Part shown: piece after piece, positions 23,546 to 36,872 of the stretch
How positions within the stretch are numbered: position 1 is the first letter of the stretch
How the letters are laid out: each line of letters begins with the position of its first letter
DNA from: Atherinomorus stipes
Taxonomy: Eukaryota > Chordata > Actinopteri > Atheriniformes > Atherinidae
NCBI GenBank assembly: GCA_023101725.1
Contig: JALJCO010009025.1
Location: 620,001-684,000 of the forward strand
Direction: 5' to 3'
Length of the DNA: 64,000 nt
The notes under the pieces: generated by a model
What the model was told of the DNA's origin: nothing
The model's input: the letters and a program-made list of their open reading frames with translations, nothing else
Database searches by the model: none
Position numbers and translations under genes: made by a program

Positions 23546-23685
23546 ACGGTACGGTATGGTACTCCCGTGTATATTTGCAGTTGGTAACCACCTGTTCCCA
23601 AAAAACCTGTTACAGAACAGCAATGCAGAGGTTGTATACATACCCTGTCCATTTTCCCTCCTATTGTAACTTAATTCTTATGATT

Positions 23686-23890
23686 ACATGGTAGCCTAGT
23701 GGTAGCGAGTCCCCGACACGACTCCTGGGTGAACCAATGTGGACCCCTGAGCAAGGTCCTTGACCCCCACCAACTGCTACCCAGGCGCTTTAAGTAGCAG
23801 CCCACTGCTCTCTGATACTCACAGTACAGAGATGGATGAAATGCAGAGCCCTAATTTCCCCTCGGGGATCTTACCAGTAAAACAAATAAA
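23686..23890 (+). mobile_element. tRNA-derived SINE (copy 2)
   Basis: The head TGGTAGCCTAGTGGTAGCGA contains an A-box-like element. The B-box region is partly deleted. The body GGACCCCTGAGCAAGGTCCT, CACCAACTGCT and GCAGCCCACTGCTC match copy 1 and copy 3. The tail reads GGGGATCTTACCAG then A-rich AAAATTAAAA. The 89-residue frame 23760-24029 over it is chance. Confidence 0.7.
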
Positions 23891-24486
23891 ATTAAAAAAA
23901 TTAAAAAAAATTCTAGATGAGCTACACAGTGATATCAAAAGCTGCTTTGAGCATGTTCAGGGAATAACTAATATTTTGGTCAACATGATCTTCAGTCTCA
24001 GATGTTTAATGTACCTGTTTCTGCATTAGATACATTTTCTTATACATGTGATGCATATCTTGTCTATTGCCTTCATCTGTACTGCGTGGAAAAATGTATC
24101 GCTTTGATTGATAATACACCTCCTAAACTGTGGCATGGAAAAATACTGTAATTGAAAAAAGATCCATGGGATACACATAGATTCAAAGACAAAAAAAGTA
24201 GATAAGAGAGCTTTATTAATCCTCATGGCAAAAATGAGTGATTTCTTTAAGATGGCATACTTTGTGTTTTCATTCTGAAAAAAGACATACAGGCCTCATA
24301 TAACTTCCAGTTGGTGGAACAACTAAGACTGGAGCAGCCGTTCCTGCACAGTTAGGGCTGTCCCTTAAATCAAGATTATAAAATAAGTTGGATAAACAGT
24401 GAACTATGGCCTGTGTTGAATTGCATGGATTCAGCTTTAGTTGAACCCAACTTTGATTTGCATATGTGGTGCCTGTATTGCCTCAC
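23891..24486. other. Non-coding DNA
   Basis: No gene or repeat terminus recognised. Confidence 0.5.
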
Positions 24487-25115
24487 TTAAAGGGACATTG
24501 TGTAATCGCGAGCAGCTCCCTCGTACTTTTCATGCTGCATTCGCGTGAAACCGGGCAGACCGACGACAGCCGATGCATGTAAAGTTATCACCGGCCTCTA
24601 TGTGAAGACGTGGTCCGTCAGTTACAGTGACATCAGTCCACATCTGATTTGTTGCCATGGCGATGTCGTATTGTTTTCCCTGACCCATGTTTTACTGTCT
24701 TTCGCTCGGCTTCATTGATTAAAATGACATCTGGTTTGTTACCAATGGCTGTCTGCCCGACTGCACGTGAACCCAGCATCAGTGAGACGCTAGTCTCTCC
24801 CCTCTGCAGCGCAGTGACTTTTCAAAGGCATTACCTCGAACTGAGCTGAAAACTCCGGTGTGTCCGGTGAGTTTCTGTGTTTTCCTACTGTCACACTTCT
24901 CCTGAACGCAAAAACATGGCGATACGACATGGCAGCCTTCACCGAGCCGACCCGCTCGATGTGTAAATGAATGATACGGACAGCAAATTTAGAACTTAGA
25001 GGAGCACTTCAGTTTGTTGATGGGAGTGATTACTGATTAATGAAAACACACTTTTGAACCAAATAATCAGTTTTTGTGAATAAAAAACAGGAGAACTTAC
25101 ACAATATCCCTTTAA
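24487..25115. mobile_element. TTAA-flanked MITE, family D
   Basis: It begins TTAA-AGGGACATTGTGTAA and ends TTACACAATATCCCT-TTAA, with TTAA at 24487-24490 and 25112-25115. The 629 bp interior is non-coding and CpG-bearing. TTAA and AGG starts place it with families A-C as piggyBac- or Kolobok-type non-autonomous elements. Confidence 0.75.
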
Positions 25116-25368
25116 AGGTGTCATATGTTGGAAGGGCATTCCACTTTCCCCGGAAACAAGGTTAGCTTTCCACCTCAACTCAAAGACAGTACTACGTTCC
25201 ACATTCCTCTAAGAATATTACTTCAATAAAGGCAGTACTAGGTTCCACCTTCTCCAAGAGCAGTACCAACAATAACCTGTTACCTGGAATCTTTCCCTCC
25301 TTCCAGTGGTTCTTTGAATGGAGAATGATCCGCAAGGACTGCAGTCTTGAATTTCACTTAAAAATATT

Positions 25369-25376
25369 TATTGAAT

Positions 25377-25409
<33 letters not shown>

Positions 25410-26292
25410 GGGGGGGGGGGGGGGGGAGGGGGGGGGGGGTGGGCGGGGGGGGCGGGGCTGGGGGAAGGTGGGGGGGGGGGGGAGGGGACGGTGGGGGGGA
25501 AGTGGGGCCGGGAGGAGTGCGCCCGTGAAGGAGGGGGCCGAGGCTACCCCGGCCCGCGCCCTGAGGCCGCCGCTCCAGGCGGCGCCCCGAAGGGCGGAGG
25601 CGGCCAGCCGGGCCCCGAGTGGGGCCAGGCCGCGGCGCAGGCGCGCCCCGGGCGCGGGCGCCCGGGCGGAGACAGCGCCGGGCCAGGGCCGCGCGCGCCA
25701 GGGCGCCCCCCGGCCCGGGCGGCCCCGGGGGGGCCCGGGCGCCCCCGCGCCCCGCCGCGCCCCCCCCCGCCCGCCCCCCCCTGGGGGCGGGGCGTGGGGG
25801 CGCCGGCGGACGCCCCCGCGCGCCGCGCCCCGCCCGCCGGCCGCGCGCGCCGCCGCCCGCCCGCCCCCCCCCCCCCCCGCCCCCCCCCCCCCCCCCCCCC
25901 CCCCCCGCCCCCCCCCCCTCCCCCCCCCCGCCCCCATCGCCCCCCCCCCCCCCCCCCACATCGCCCCCCCCCCTCCCCCTCCCCTCGCCCCCTCTGTCCG
26001 CCCCGCCCCCCTCTGCCTCCCCCCGCCCTTCCTTCCTTCGCCCCTCAGACCACCTAATAGACACCACGAGCATGCCACTCCTTCCTCCTCCCCCTTCCTC
26101 CAACCCTTCCCACACTCCCCCCTTCCAGCCCAGTTCCTCCCTCCACATTCCTCTTTCACACTCTCTTCATTTTCTCACATACCCACCTCTCTTGCCCATG
26201 CCCTCGGCCTCCTGAGTGTTGCTCGGGCGGGGAAGGAGCCGCAGCTCCAAGCCCCCAACACATCCCCCCCCCCCCCACCACCATTATTGAAT
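25369..26292. repeat. Extreme GC block flanked by TTATTGAAT direct repeats
   Basis: At 25377-25545 the plus strand is nearly all G. At 25545-25860 it is G/C only. At 25860-26030 it is nearly all C. After 26040 it is C-rich but normal in texture. The block is bounded by TTATTGAAT at 25368-25376 and 26284-26292. The frames of 198-326 residues on both strands are Gly/Pro/Arg/Ala homopolymer-like translations and not genes. Its origin is uncertain: an unusual GC satellite, a hairpin, or low-quality sequence in the assembly. Confidence 0.8.
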
Positions 26293-28940
26293 ACACTGAG
26301 TCAGAATGTACAACAGAGATCTCGGGGTTCTTTACCAGTCCTGACCCTAGCAATCAGACACAAACTGTCCTCTCCGGGCAGTCTGGAAAAGAACAGGGCT
26401 ATCTTGCTAGAACCCTTCTTTTGTTTAATGTTGGCTCCACCTATCTAGACAAAGGTCAACTATCTATTCATGATGTCATCTTCGGTCATCTTCACCTTTT
26501 AGCAGAAGTCCTCCTGCGTGGTGTCTGGACCCCGTCTGTTCTCCACCTAAACTCACTTTCCGTTCCTCATTCGATACACCTTTCATACCTCTGTCACCCA
26601 CATCATGACCTTCTCATCACACTCAGTCAGCTCATTCGAACATGAAGAAAGTTTAAGCACAACAAGGGAACATTTCCTCTTCTTATAGGTCCTTCTCTTC
26701 TGTGGTTTCTGTAGCTCAGACACAAGACACCTGATAAATCTTCCAGTGTCATAAACAAACTGTCTGAGCTGCATCCTTAAAGGTCATGCGTAGGTTACAC
26801 TTCTGCTCTTTACACTACATAACTGAAGTTACAGTAAACAGTAAAAAATACCTTTAATAAAAGTGAACAATGAATGAACATTATATGATCAAATAGTAAC
26901 TGATGAGAATTAGAAACATACCTGAGAACGGAAAGAAAAAGTTACATGAGTAACCTGAGATACTGCAAAAGATATGAATTAATGCTAACTATGTTGAATC
27001 CCTTGGGGGATGTAAATGTTGTGGGCATTTTTTATGTAAATTAAAGAAAAAACAGCATTTTTTCAGCGGGTTTGTTTTGAAACGCCGACTCACTCCTAGT
27101 ATCAGTTGGGTTGGTGATGATATGGAGCTTTCCCGGAGACCACGTTGACTTATTTTGATTGGCTACACCTTTTTGCTAGCCTTTGGAGAATTAGGTGCTG
27201 CGAGAGGCTAAGGCTACTGCTAGAAAGGGCAGTAGACAGTGTGGCTACGTATAGACAAGACAGCATTGAAAATAAATAAATTACAGGTAATGACAAGGTT
27301 GTGGTCGCCCCTCAGTGTTGCTGCAGAAGTTGCTAACATTTGTTTGAAAACCAGACCTGCTGCACAGAAGTTCTCTGCTCCATCGGTGAATAGACAGGGA
27401 GGGGGGGAGCGGACGGTGCATAAACAGTTGGAGAGAGAGGGGGGGCTGTTTCTGTATGTGCTCTTGGAGATTAATCGTGAAGTGACTCGTGAGTGCCGCT
27501 GCGTCACTGTTTCTGGAGGGAGTGGCTGCCGCGGCCGGGCGGGCCCTTAAATGCTAAAAATGTTTATCTAACAAATAACCTAGTGCTTTACATACACAAT
27601 CCTTCTTAAATTATCTTCAAATGAACTTTTAATTATAGTTGGGTGGGAGGAAAATTTAATGAGCTCATTTTAACCTCTTTTTATCCCCAACTTTTGTTTG
27701 TTGGTGGGCGGGGGGGGGCGGGGCAGGAGGGGAGGGGAAGGGGGGTGGGGGGTAAGGGTGGCTGTGAATATAAGGGGGAGGGGGTTTTGCATTTGAATAA
27801 TATTGGTGGGGCTGCGGGTGGTGTGGCGGCCCCTAGAGGTAGGCTGTGTTTGAGCTGAGCGAGTAAATGGGAAAAATAATGGTGTGGGGGCGCTGGGATT
27901 GGTGAGATGAAGAGCCTGCATTGAAGCGAAGTACTCTGGTGGATAAATGAGGTAATAAATGTTGAAAAAGTGGTGCCTAAATGGAGCTGGCTGGGAGTGA
28001 GTTGATGTAAAGAGAACTGCTGAAAAAAAGATTAAGGAATAGTTCTAGAATGATGTTTCCTTCTATGGTGAGAAGCTTGGCTAATAGTAAATGCAGCGGA
28101 GATGGACGACTTGCCCAATAGAGTTCACAGGGCGAGCAAAAGGTCATAAGTAGAAAATTGTAATACCTATCTGTTGAGTATCAAGTGTTGAGTGGGTAGG
28201 TAGAACTACGCAATTTGGTAAAAGGAGTGCTATGAGGGACATGGCGGTCACGAAACTACCGAAGCCTCGGCGTTAGAGCTACTCTGCAATAATGAAGGGT
28301 AGAAGAAGAAATTCACTGTTTATGTGGTAAGAGCGAAGAGCTTAGACAAACCTGGACAAACAAGGAGGGGTTGGATATTGATCTAAGAAAGAAAAGAAAG
28401 CGAATCTGCTGCGCGGTCCGAGTTTGTGAACGTGCATGGGTGCTTGCTGGATGCGATGTAGTTTGTTAGCTTAAAAATATACTAAATGGCGTAGTTTAAG
28501 TAAATTCTGGACGCTACCCACTCAGGGCACTTGGACTGATGGGACGAGAGAGGAGGAATATTGAAAATTTTTACTTTGACTTGACTTTTATGGACCTTTT
28601 TGGACCCTGGCGAACTCCATTGGGGGGGAACGAGAAGTCGTCCAGATCTCCGGCTGCATTTGACATAATAAAAAAGTGGTCCAGAGTCTTGCTCACCATC
28701 AGGGTAAGTGGAAAATAAAGTTACATCATTCTGAGGGTAAACTATTCCTATGGGGGTATTATTGTTGCAATATTATTTACAAATGTGTGTGGAGAGTCCT
28801 TTAACCCCATCTTAGCTCGAAATGACACCATTTACTTTCTGGTACCCCAATTAATTAGTTTGAGTCCTACTTAAAAGACTGGGACTACTTTGTGTCTATA
28901 GTTAACTATAAATCTGAGTAAACAAAAAAAAAAAAAAAAA
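26293..28940. other. Non-coding; G-rich patch and weak donor-like site
   Basis: No gene is supported. A G-rich patch at 27707-27785 gives spurious Gly/Pro frames. A stretch at 28230-28705 has somewhat higher CpG content and ends at CATCAGG-GTAAGTGG, a good match to a vertebrate splice donor (about 28701-28706), but no coding frame leads to it. A run of 19 A at 28922-28940 lies directly before the L2 remnant. Confidence 0.45.
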
Positions 28941-30056
28941 CTGTGGAGTTCCCCAAGGCTCCATTTTGGGGCAACTGTTGTTCAACATCTACATGCTCCT
29001 GCTAGCTTGAATTATGAAAAACAAAATACAGTATGTTACCATAACTATGCTGATAACTCGCAAATTTACATAACCATTTCACCAGGACTCTATAGTCCAA
29101 TCCAAAACACCAATCACATGAACTGATGAAATTAAAAATTGGATATGCCAGGACTTCCTTCAGTTAAATGAAGACAAAACTGAAATAATAGTCTTTGGAG
29201 TCCAGGAAGAAAGATTAAAAAAACCTGCACTTAGTTTTTAAATTGGCTGTTTGAAGCTAACGACAAAGCCAGAAATCTGGGAGTTGTCCTTGACCCATAC
29301 TTGATTTTTTACCAGTTACAGTAAGACAGTTGTGGAGTCAGCCTTTTATCACTTAAAAACATATCAAAGATTAAAGGACTGATGTCTCAGCAGGATTTAG
29401 AAAAAGCTGTCCATGCATTTATCTTTTGTACACTCAACAACTGTAACACTGTCATTTCATGTCTCTCTACAACGTCCATCAGGCAGTTGCAGTTACTTCA
29501 GAACACTACGGCTCCAGTCCTCATCAGGACCAAAACACTGGATCATATAACTCCAGTCCTCAGATCTTTCCACTGGCTTCCTGTTTGTGAAAGAATTTGC
29601 ATCAAAATCTTGCTGTTAGTTTACAAATCACTGAATGGTTTAGGGCCAAACTATGTTCAGGATCTTTGGGTTCATTATGAACCAACTGGATTCCTCAGAT
29701 CATCAGGGTCAAGTCTACTTTCTGCTCCCAGAGTAAGAGCTAAACATGGAAGGCCAGCATTCAGTTTTTACGGTCCTCACATGTGAAATAAACTCCCCCA
29801 AAACTGCAGGTCTTCTGAAACTTTCCGCTGTTTTAAATCAAGGTTAAAAACTTTTTTTTTTTTGCCTTTTATCTTGCATTTATCTTATTTTATTTGAACT
29901 TTCTCTATCTATTTCTTTTCTTTTATTTCTTTTAAGTTTGTTTTTTTAATGTATTTTTAATGCTCTCTCTGCACCCCTCTATAATGCTTTTTGTGTTTTG
30001 TGTGGAGCTCTTTGAGTTGTACATGCAATGTGCTGTGCAAATAAACTTGCTTTGCC
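28941..30056 (+). mobile_element. Decayed L2-clade LINE with 3' UTR
   Basis: Translation in shifting frames gives the RT motifs GVPQGSILGQLLFN (28945-28990), a YADN-like site where YADD is expected (about 29046-29060), and [11 protein letters not shown] (about 29168-29200). The longest clean frame, 29382-29786, carries HAFIFCTLNNCNT, RQLQLLQNTTA, DHITPVLRSFHWLPV, ICIKILLLVYKSLNGL, LRSSGSS and the AFSFYGPH end seen in L2. The 3' UTR includes GTGTGGAGCTCTTTGAGTTG and CTGTGCAAATAAACTTGCTT. Several frameshifts and stops, and loss of an Asp at the catalytic site, make it inactive. Confidence 0.88.
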
Positions 30057-32774
30057 CTCACAGGGTAATAGCCAGCATACTTCCTAACACTCCTTCTTGG
30101 GTGTCATGACTCTTAGGACAGTTTTGCTCACTAGTTTCCTCCACTGTGGCAATTAGCAATCATTAGCTTATTTCTCTGAAAGATAAACAGGGCATATTAC
30201 ATCAAAGTGCCACTAGAGTGCCTTCTGCTGGATCACAAGGCAGACTTCTTCTAATGGTCTGATGTGTTCATCTACATACTGTACATAGCTTATGATCTGA
30301 AACAGTTACAGTTACTGCAACTCTAATGTTGGGTTCTTTGTTGTTGGAGTGTCGTTTTATGTAGCATTGTACTCTATAACAGGTTATGTCAGCTTTGTTC
30401 TTGAAACTGTTGGGGAGTATGTACATTTATATGAGAAAATTCATGTAAGCAAGTGTGGTATAAGCACTAGCTTGGCTAGATCTGGTATTGCCATGTCAAC
30501 AAAAGGGAAATTAGCCCATATTTGTTTTTGGATTTTTTTTGTTCGTTTCTGTGTTTTTTAATAGCTGCACACAAATGGAAGTTGCAAGCTAGAAACCCCA
30601 GTTTTCCTGCATATAGATTAAAATCTTACCTCAGAAGGTGTTTCCCAAAAAGTTTGAATCCATTGCCTGAAACTGTGCATACATATGGATGATAAGCATA
30701 AATTAATGTGGTTATCAGAAGGCCGGAGTGTAGAGAATCAGTTTAGACTACTTGGTGAATACATTTGCATGGACTCGTCTTTAAAAATGGCAAAGTTGTA
30801 TTTAAAGCAGAGAGGTGATTCTGACCAGTTCGCTGCATCATTCAACTACAGAACAACTGCAACGGAAGGCTGAACAAACCCATTACTCTGGCTCACTGGT
30901 TCTGACACACACACATATACAAACACACACGCAAGACTCAACAATGACCCGCAGTGACTTCAGAAAACCAAATGACCCGCTTTACAATCAGTGCGAAAGG
31001 GCAGAGAGAGAAAGAATTGGTGGATATGGAGAGTCAGTAGAAGTACTGGAGGAAATCTGAGCTGGAGAGAGATTGTTTCAAATAAGAAAAGAAAGTTGAG
31101 GAGAGAAAAGTAAGATGTGTATGGAGTGTTTGTGTGTGTGTGTGTAAGAAAAAGATCAAATTAATCCTCTCAGTGTCCGTTGTCACCAGAGGGGGGCAAT
31201 AGGATATTTCCAATCCACTTTGCAGCACACAATCACAAGCGACGCCACCCGCCCTATGCTATCATCCACAGGTGTGAGAGGTGTTTTTTGTGTGTATCTG
31301 AGATTGTTGGGAGGGTGTGGGCATTAAATTGAGCAATGGAGTACTCTCATTGATCTCCACAGTAAAGGAAAAGCAATCTTCTCTGGGTCTGAGTCAATGT
31401 TCGTGTAGGTGTGTGTGTATGTGTGTGTGTGAAGGGTCATCACTGTGATGGAAACAGTGGTCAGAATCAGTATTAAAGATTTGATAGGCTCTGTTCATAG
31501 ATATATTACTCTAAAATCAGCTGTTATCAAATTATAATTGCAGAGATAAAACAGGACCTCTGCCTGTGCAGTTCAAACAGAAGCCACAACCAGCCTTTCA
31601 TGCTATTATTTGCGAGGCTACAAAAGGTTTTTAGGTCAGGTGTGCCTCTACAGCTCTAAATTGCTTTCCAGTGAGCTGGTACATGACATTCTTCAACCTG
31701 TAGAAAGGAGAAATACAGCATTTGACTCAGAGAGCAAGTTGTATGGGTGAGTAGAGTGTCAGCAGCTCAAGAGATTTATAATGCACTGTGGGAAATTGAG
31801 GGACCTTTTAATACAAAAAGGACACTAAAAACAGATTTTATGAGCACTTCCACCTTCCTCCAAGGCTGTTCTCTGGAAAACACAGCAAGGATGTTGTAGA
31901 TATTTAGATGTCTATATATAAACTCAATCACTGTGGTGCATCACTGATACAATCTGACCTGCCTTCCCCTTTAAAGCTGCATCCTTTACAACAGGAGGTG
32001 CACAGAAAAATAAATCAAGTCATGCTTTTATTTATTATTAATAGTAGTCCACTCCACAGGACCTCAGTGATGAAACAAACCAAGGTTAATTCAATATAAT
32101 CTGTTACACATGTGATGTATTGGTTCGCCGATAGTGCAGACAGACACACTGGCTCCAGATATTTATCTTATTGATTTAACAGCATGTTATTTTTATAATG
32201 TATCATGCGTTAGAAATTTTCCTGACACATGAAAACAGATAAATCCTTTAAAAATTGAGGGTGGTGATGGTTTAGATGAAAAACGGTCAGCATATGTGTG
32301 TGTGTTTGTGTATATATAAATATGTGTGAACATGTAATCCCACTGAAATAAAGTGTAAGTGTTTTTAACACAAGGACTTACAATAAAATAATTCAAGAGT
32401 AAGTTGCATCTACTGGAGAAGCTCACATCTAGGATTTCAAACTCTTAAATGTATTGCTCCACAGAGCAATTAAAAACACCACATAAATGCTTCATCAATG
32501 ATTTATGCGACAATATTATGGTGATGAGGACACGTTGATGCATGTTAATTGCTTCTTCCATGAAAACATGTTGTCTTTCTGCCGTGTCTTAATGTACACC
32601 AACATCCTCTTGAGAATACTGTTTTTGAAATATATTTATTGAAAATACGTATACTCAAAAACAAATTACACATAAATAGCATAAATTATATTATATTCAT
32701 ATAATATAAATCCAACATGTTACAAATTCAGCAGTGTGCTCAAACTCTCAATATCTTTATATGAATATTGTAAA
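30057..32774. other. Non-coding DNA with short GT/CA runs
   Basis: No gene recognised. Dinucleotide runs lie near 30905-30930, 31127-31145 and 31409-31432. Open frames are below 82 residues and have no domain. Confidence 0.5.
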
Positions 32775-32935
32775 CCAGTGGTAAACCACTGTGGGCCCTT
32801 GAGCAATGTCACCACCCATTAGCTGCTCCTCGGGCGCTGTGACATGGAAGCCCACTGCTCTGGTTTATCTAGAGATGGGTCCAATTTAGAACCAAATTTC
32901 ACAATTGGGATTGGTCAAGTAAAAAAGTATTATTA
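32775..32935 (+). mobile_element. tRNA-derived SINE, diverged 3' part (copy 3)
   Basis: CCAGTGGTAAACCACTGTGG, GGGCCCTTGAGCAATGTCAC and GGAAGCCCACTGCTCTGGTT follow the same order as copies 1 and 2. The tail is GTATTATTATTAAC. The polymerase III boxes are lost. Confidence 0.55.
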
Positions 32936-35621
32936 TTAACAGATAAAAGCCAAATCTGTGTGAAAGAAATTGTTTGATGGGGACGAACCCACAAAAGTTA
33001 TCCACCCACCAGTCTTCCAGTCCTCTCCACCTACTGTACTACAGGTACATGCTGTTGTTAAAAGTGACATTTTAAATTGTTACTTTTTGTGGGTTAAAAA
33101 TGGCTCAAACCGCTACCTTCTGATTTAAAAGCTTTTCATGCTCAAGCCTGACATTGAGCAAAAATTATAACCCAGCACCACAAGCATATTTTTCAGATTC
33201 AGCACGAGGTGTAGTTACACTTTAAATAGGAAATAGGAAACTTTTTGCAAAGACTTGCATATCAGCTCTATTCACTAATAATAGATTGTGATTACCGGTA
33301 TAATGCCTCAAATGTCATATTTTGTATGTAATTTTGTGTTAGTGGTAAACTTTCTATCAGTAGATACCATACAACCAGGCTTTTCTTAATCATGGGATCA
33401 GGAAGTTTGCAAAATTAACAAATAGGAAATGCAGTTAATTTTTTTTAATCATTTTAGATGAGATTCAAAATTTTCTGATTACACCATAATATGGCATGAA
33501 ATATCACTAGAAAACAGGGATTTCATGGTCTTTGTTTTCATTAAGTTGTTCCTTTTATATTTCTATTAAATCTTCTCTGTCTACTTTGTACAAATGTGCT
33601 TGGTGTGAAATAAATACCACTGCTGCTGTTATTATCAGTGAACTTTCACACTTTCACTCCTCGTAATGCAGAGATATTGAATTAAAGATGAAAAATGGGG
33701 CCATGTTTTATAGACTTTAAAAACATTGCAGACATTATTGTGATATTTTTGAAAGGGAGGTTTCATAAATCTTTCTGCCATGCCTCCTTCAGAGCTCAAA
33801 AGAACACAAGATACAGGCATTAAACTTGGTTTCCACTGAGAAACACTGGGCTAATAAAATTCACCATTCTGGACTTCATTTTTACTTTTTACTGATGACT
33901 GTATTAGCTTTCAGAGGACCAAAGTTAAGATGTAACTGCATGTAAAACTTGACTCTTGCCTGCTCAGTGAATTTCTTTAATGTTTAAACAGCTTGTCATA
34001 CAACTCAAGATAGTTTATGTCTGTGTATTTTAAAGAACAATCTTTCATTGTGACTAACCATAACCTGTCAGAGAATGCTTTGTTGAACAGTTATTTCTAA
34101 TGTTTTAGAAACAAAGACAATACCTTCATTCGGAGGGATGAGCACTATTCAAGAGACGTTTCTGAGGCAGTCTATCCAGTTCAGTCAGAGTCCTCTTTCT
34201 CTTAGAGATCCCAGAGCCCTAATCATCACTAAGCACACATGCAAAAGAAGGAAAAACTCATCCTTCTACTTGGAGCTGTTTGAGAAAAGAAAAAGAAGGT
34301 AAAAAGTGTGGGTGTGGTTGGAGAAAAGAAATAGAGAAAAATACACAATATCTTAGTGATTTAAAACCAGACTTTGATTGGGTCATAAAATGACAGACTT
34401 TCACGTATTAATTAAAGAACAGCTTTGTCTGTATGCATATATGTTATAGGATTTCTTTTTTAGATGAGTAGAAAATTGAGGAAGTAAACTATGCCTGTAA
34501 TGATCACAGGCATAGTTTGATCCAGTTTCATGATGATCCAGAATGAGATAGATCTAAAGCAGAGTTTAAAAAATGTGCATACAGTATCAATTTAGTGGGA
34601 ACACACAGTTGCAGGCAGGTTGATGGGGCCTGTAAATGACACATCAGGAACACCCTGTTCCAGTCAGAAATATCTGCAGAATCATGCAGGGTCAAATCAG
34701 AGGAAAAAACATGCAACTAAAAGATAATAACAGAGAGTTGATGAAAGATGCAAAACAGAACGAAAGATCAGATTGCATACAATAAATCAGTCAATGTAAA
34801 GCAGACTAAAACCAACCCAGTATCACTAGAAAGTTGTAAAATATAAACATTTGCCCAATTTCACAATGCAAGTGTTAAAATTGTGAGATGATAGGAGTAT
34901 ATAAGATTGTTGTTCTGTACCGTGTGGAGTGCTGTCGTGTGTGTTGGGAACAGCAAGCAATAAGTATAAAGGTTTGTAATCCATAGTCTGTGACCAGATA
35001 CATTTTTCTTACTCAAATCATGTATTTATCAACTTCTAATACTGTACATGTTGTGTTAGTAACCCTGACCTTGTACTTTTAGCCATGACCAGAGGAGGAA
35101 CCATTGATCTACTGCTTCAAGGTTGGCTATGAAGAGCTGTAACTGTCAAGATGATCACCTCAGAAACAGGAACAAATGGAAACATCATTGGCAGAAAAAC
35201 AGGAGTAGTGTCACAGTAGAGAACTAGAATCAAAATACATGTATCTGTACTGAACAATGTTTTAATTCTTACAGAGAAAATGCTAAATGTTGTGCAAAAA
35301 TGTTAATATTTTACAATATCTGAGGCAAAGAATGATATAAAATAGGATCTGAGAGACGTGGATCAGTGACCTACCAGTGCACTCTAAGAAATCATTCATA
35401 GGCTTAGTTTGTAGAACTTAACACAATAGAACATTTCCAACACAAAAAAATCATGTTTTTTACTATTACACATACTATTAAGTTTTTTTTTACTTAATTC
35501 AGCGAGTTCATCAAACTAAAAATGAAGGTCGTTGCCTTAACTTGTAAATTTTCAAATTTTGGACAAATATTTTTACCTTCTCCTAACAAGGGTAAAGAAT
35601 AAAGTTTGCTGAACATAATGC
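32936..35621. other. About 2.7 kb non-coding AT-rich DNA
   Basis: No gene, transposon terminus or structured RNA recognised. Confidence 0.5.
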
Positions 35622-36115
35622 AGCACAGTCTCTCAGAACGCGACCAGGAATCTCGTTGGGACCGGGGGCTTTCCTGGCATTGATCCTCCTGAGTGTTCTC
35701 CTCACACTGTCCGAAGATAGTGACAGCACTTGGTTGTTGGAGGACGGAGGGATCCTCTGTGCTGGAGTGCTGTTGTCCGCCTCAAAGCGAGCAAAGAAGT
35801 CATTCAGCTGGTTCAGCAGGGAGGGGGAGTTGTCGCAGGTCTACAGGGGGGGCTTGTAGTCCAAGATGGTCTGGATGCCCCGCCACAGGTTCCTAGGGTC
35901 TCCGCTGTCCCTGAAGTGGTCGGTGATCATCCTGGAGTGCTGTCTCTTGGCCTCTCTGATCCCCTGTGACAGGTTGGCCCTGGTTGTCCTCAGGCCCGCC
36001 TCGTCCCAGCTGTAAAGACAGCACTCCGAGCCTTCAGGAGCCTGTGGAGCTCCCCTGTCAACCAAGGGTTCTGGTTGGCCCGGATGGAGATGGTTCTGGA
36101 GACCATAATGTCGTA
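35622..36115 (-). mobile_element. LINE fragment: endonuclease-RT linker and RT start
   Basis: On the minus strand, frames joined by shifts read RANQNPWLTGELHRLLKARS, then GLRTTRANLSQGIREAKRQ and DPRNLWRGIQTILDYKPP, then an uninterrupted stretch of about 70 codons with LLNQLNDFFARFE and INARKAPGPNEIPGRVLRDC. The K-A-P-G-P-N-x-I-P-x-x-x-L motif marks the N-terminal block of non-LTR reverse transcriptases. The upstream text is the linker seen in fish CR1/L2/Rex1-group elements. The catalytic blocks are absent. Fragment only; at least one frameshift near 35990. Confidence 0.85.
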
Positions 36116-36376
36116 AGGTTGTGAGAGCTTAGTTAAGTGATTTGACAACTTAATATAAGCCATACTTTAAAAGGAAAAGTAAGTTGGATGGACATAATCA
36201 AACATTTAGATATCAATCCAAATCATGTTAGATGTACTAAAGGAAGTCAGCAGAACTATAAAAGTCATTAGATATTTACTTAATAATACTTTCTTCAAGT
36301 TGTAAGAGCTTATAAAGATGCATGCAAATTGTTACCTCAATTTTTTTAAGTAGAGCCAGTGTATTATTTCTTAGAG

Positions 36377-36872
36377 CACGGAGATACACCAATGCATTTT
36401 TTTCTCGATACAATCCGATATAATACCTGGGCTGAGCGTATTGGCTGATACCCGATACCGATCTGATACTGCTGTTAAATAAATGAACCCTATACTTTGC
36501 CATATGAGAGAAGGCATTGGGGTTTTCATGGACAATAGCCTTGTAAAAAAAAAAAATTGAAACAAATTAACACAAATATGAATGTAACTGAATATTATTC
36601 ATTAACAAACAACAGAGTTGCAGCAAAAACAAATAAATATCACTTCTCTACTCTGCCAGATAATGTAACCGGCATTGCAAACATAGAACTGAAGTGATAA
36701 GTTTACTGTAACTGTATTGCTGTGTTTGATATTGATTTTTTAAAAAAAAGAGAGAGAGAGAAATGACTGGATTAGAATACTGGATCGGCCTCATTCATCC
36801 AATATCTGATACAGCTAATTAAACAATATCAGAGCCGATATCTGATCCAGGTATTGGATCTGTACATTTCTA
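36377..36872. mobile_element. hAT-like MITE with GATACCGATAC-rich ends
   Basis: The left side reads GAGATACACCAATGCAT...GATACCCGATACCGATCTGA. The right side reads AGCCGATATCTGATCCAGGT...GGATCTGTACATTTCT, roughly its inverse. This is the ATGCACCGAT...CGGATAC-type MITE widespread in fishes (recalled). The ends have diverged and I cannot mark the target duplication. Related text occurs at 13885-13965 and 56800-56850. Confidence 0.5.

Noticed and set aside
25354..26448. Long Gly/Pro/Arg-rich open frames on both strands (up to 326 residues)
   Set aside because: Long frames in all phases are expected in stop-poor GC runs. No domain, and composition is that of homopolymer DNA.
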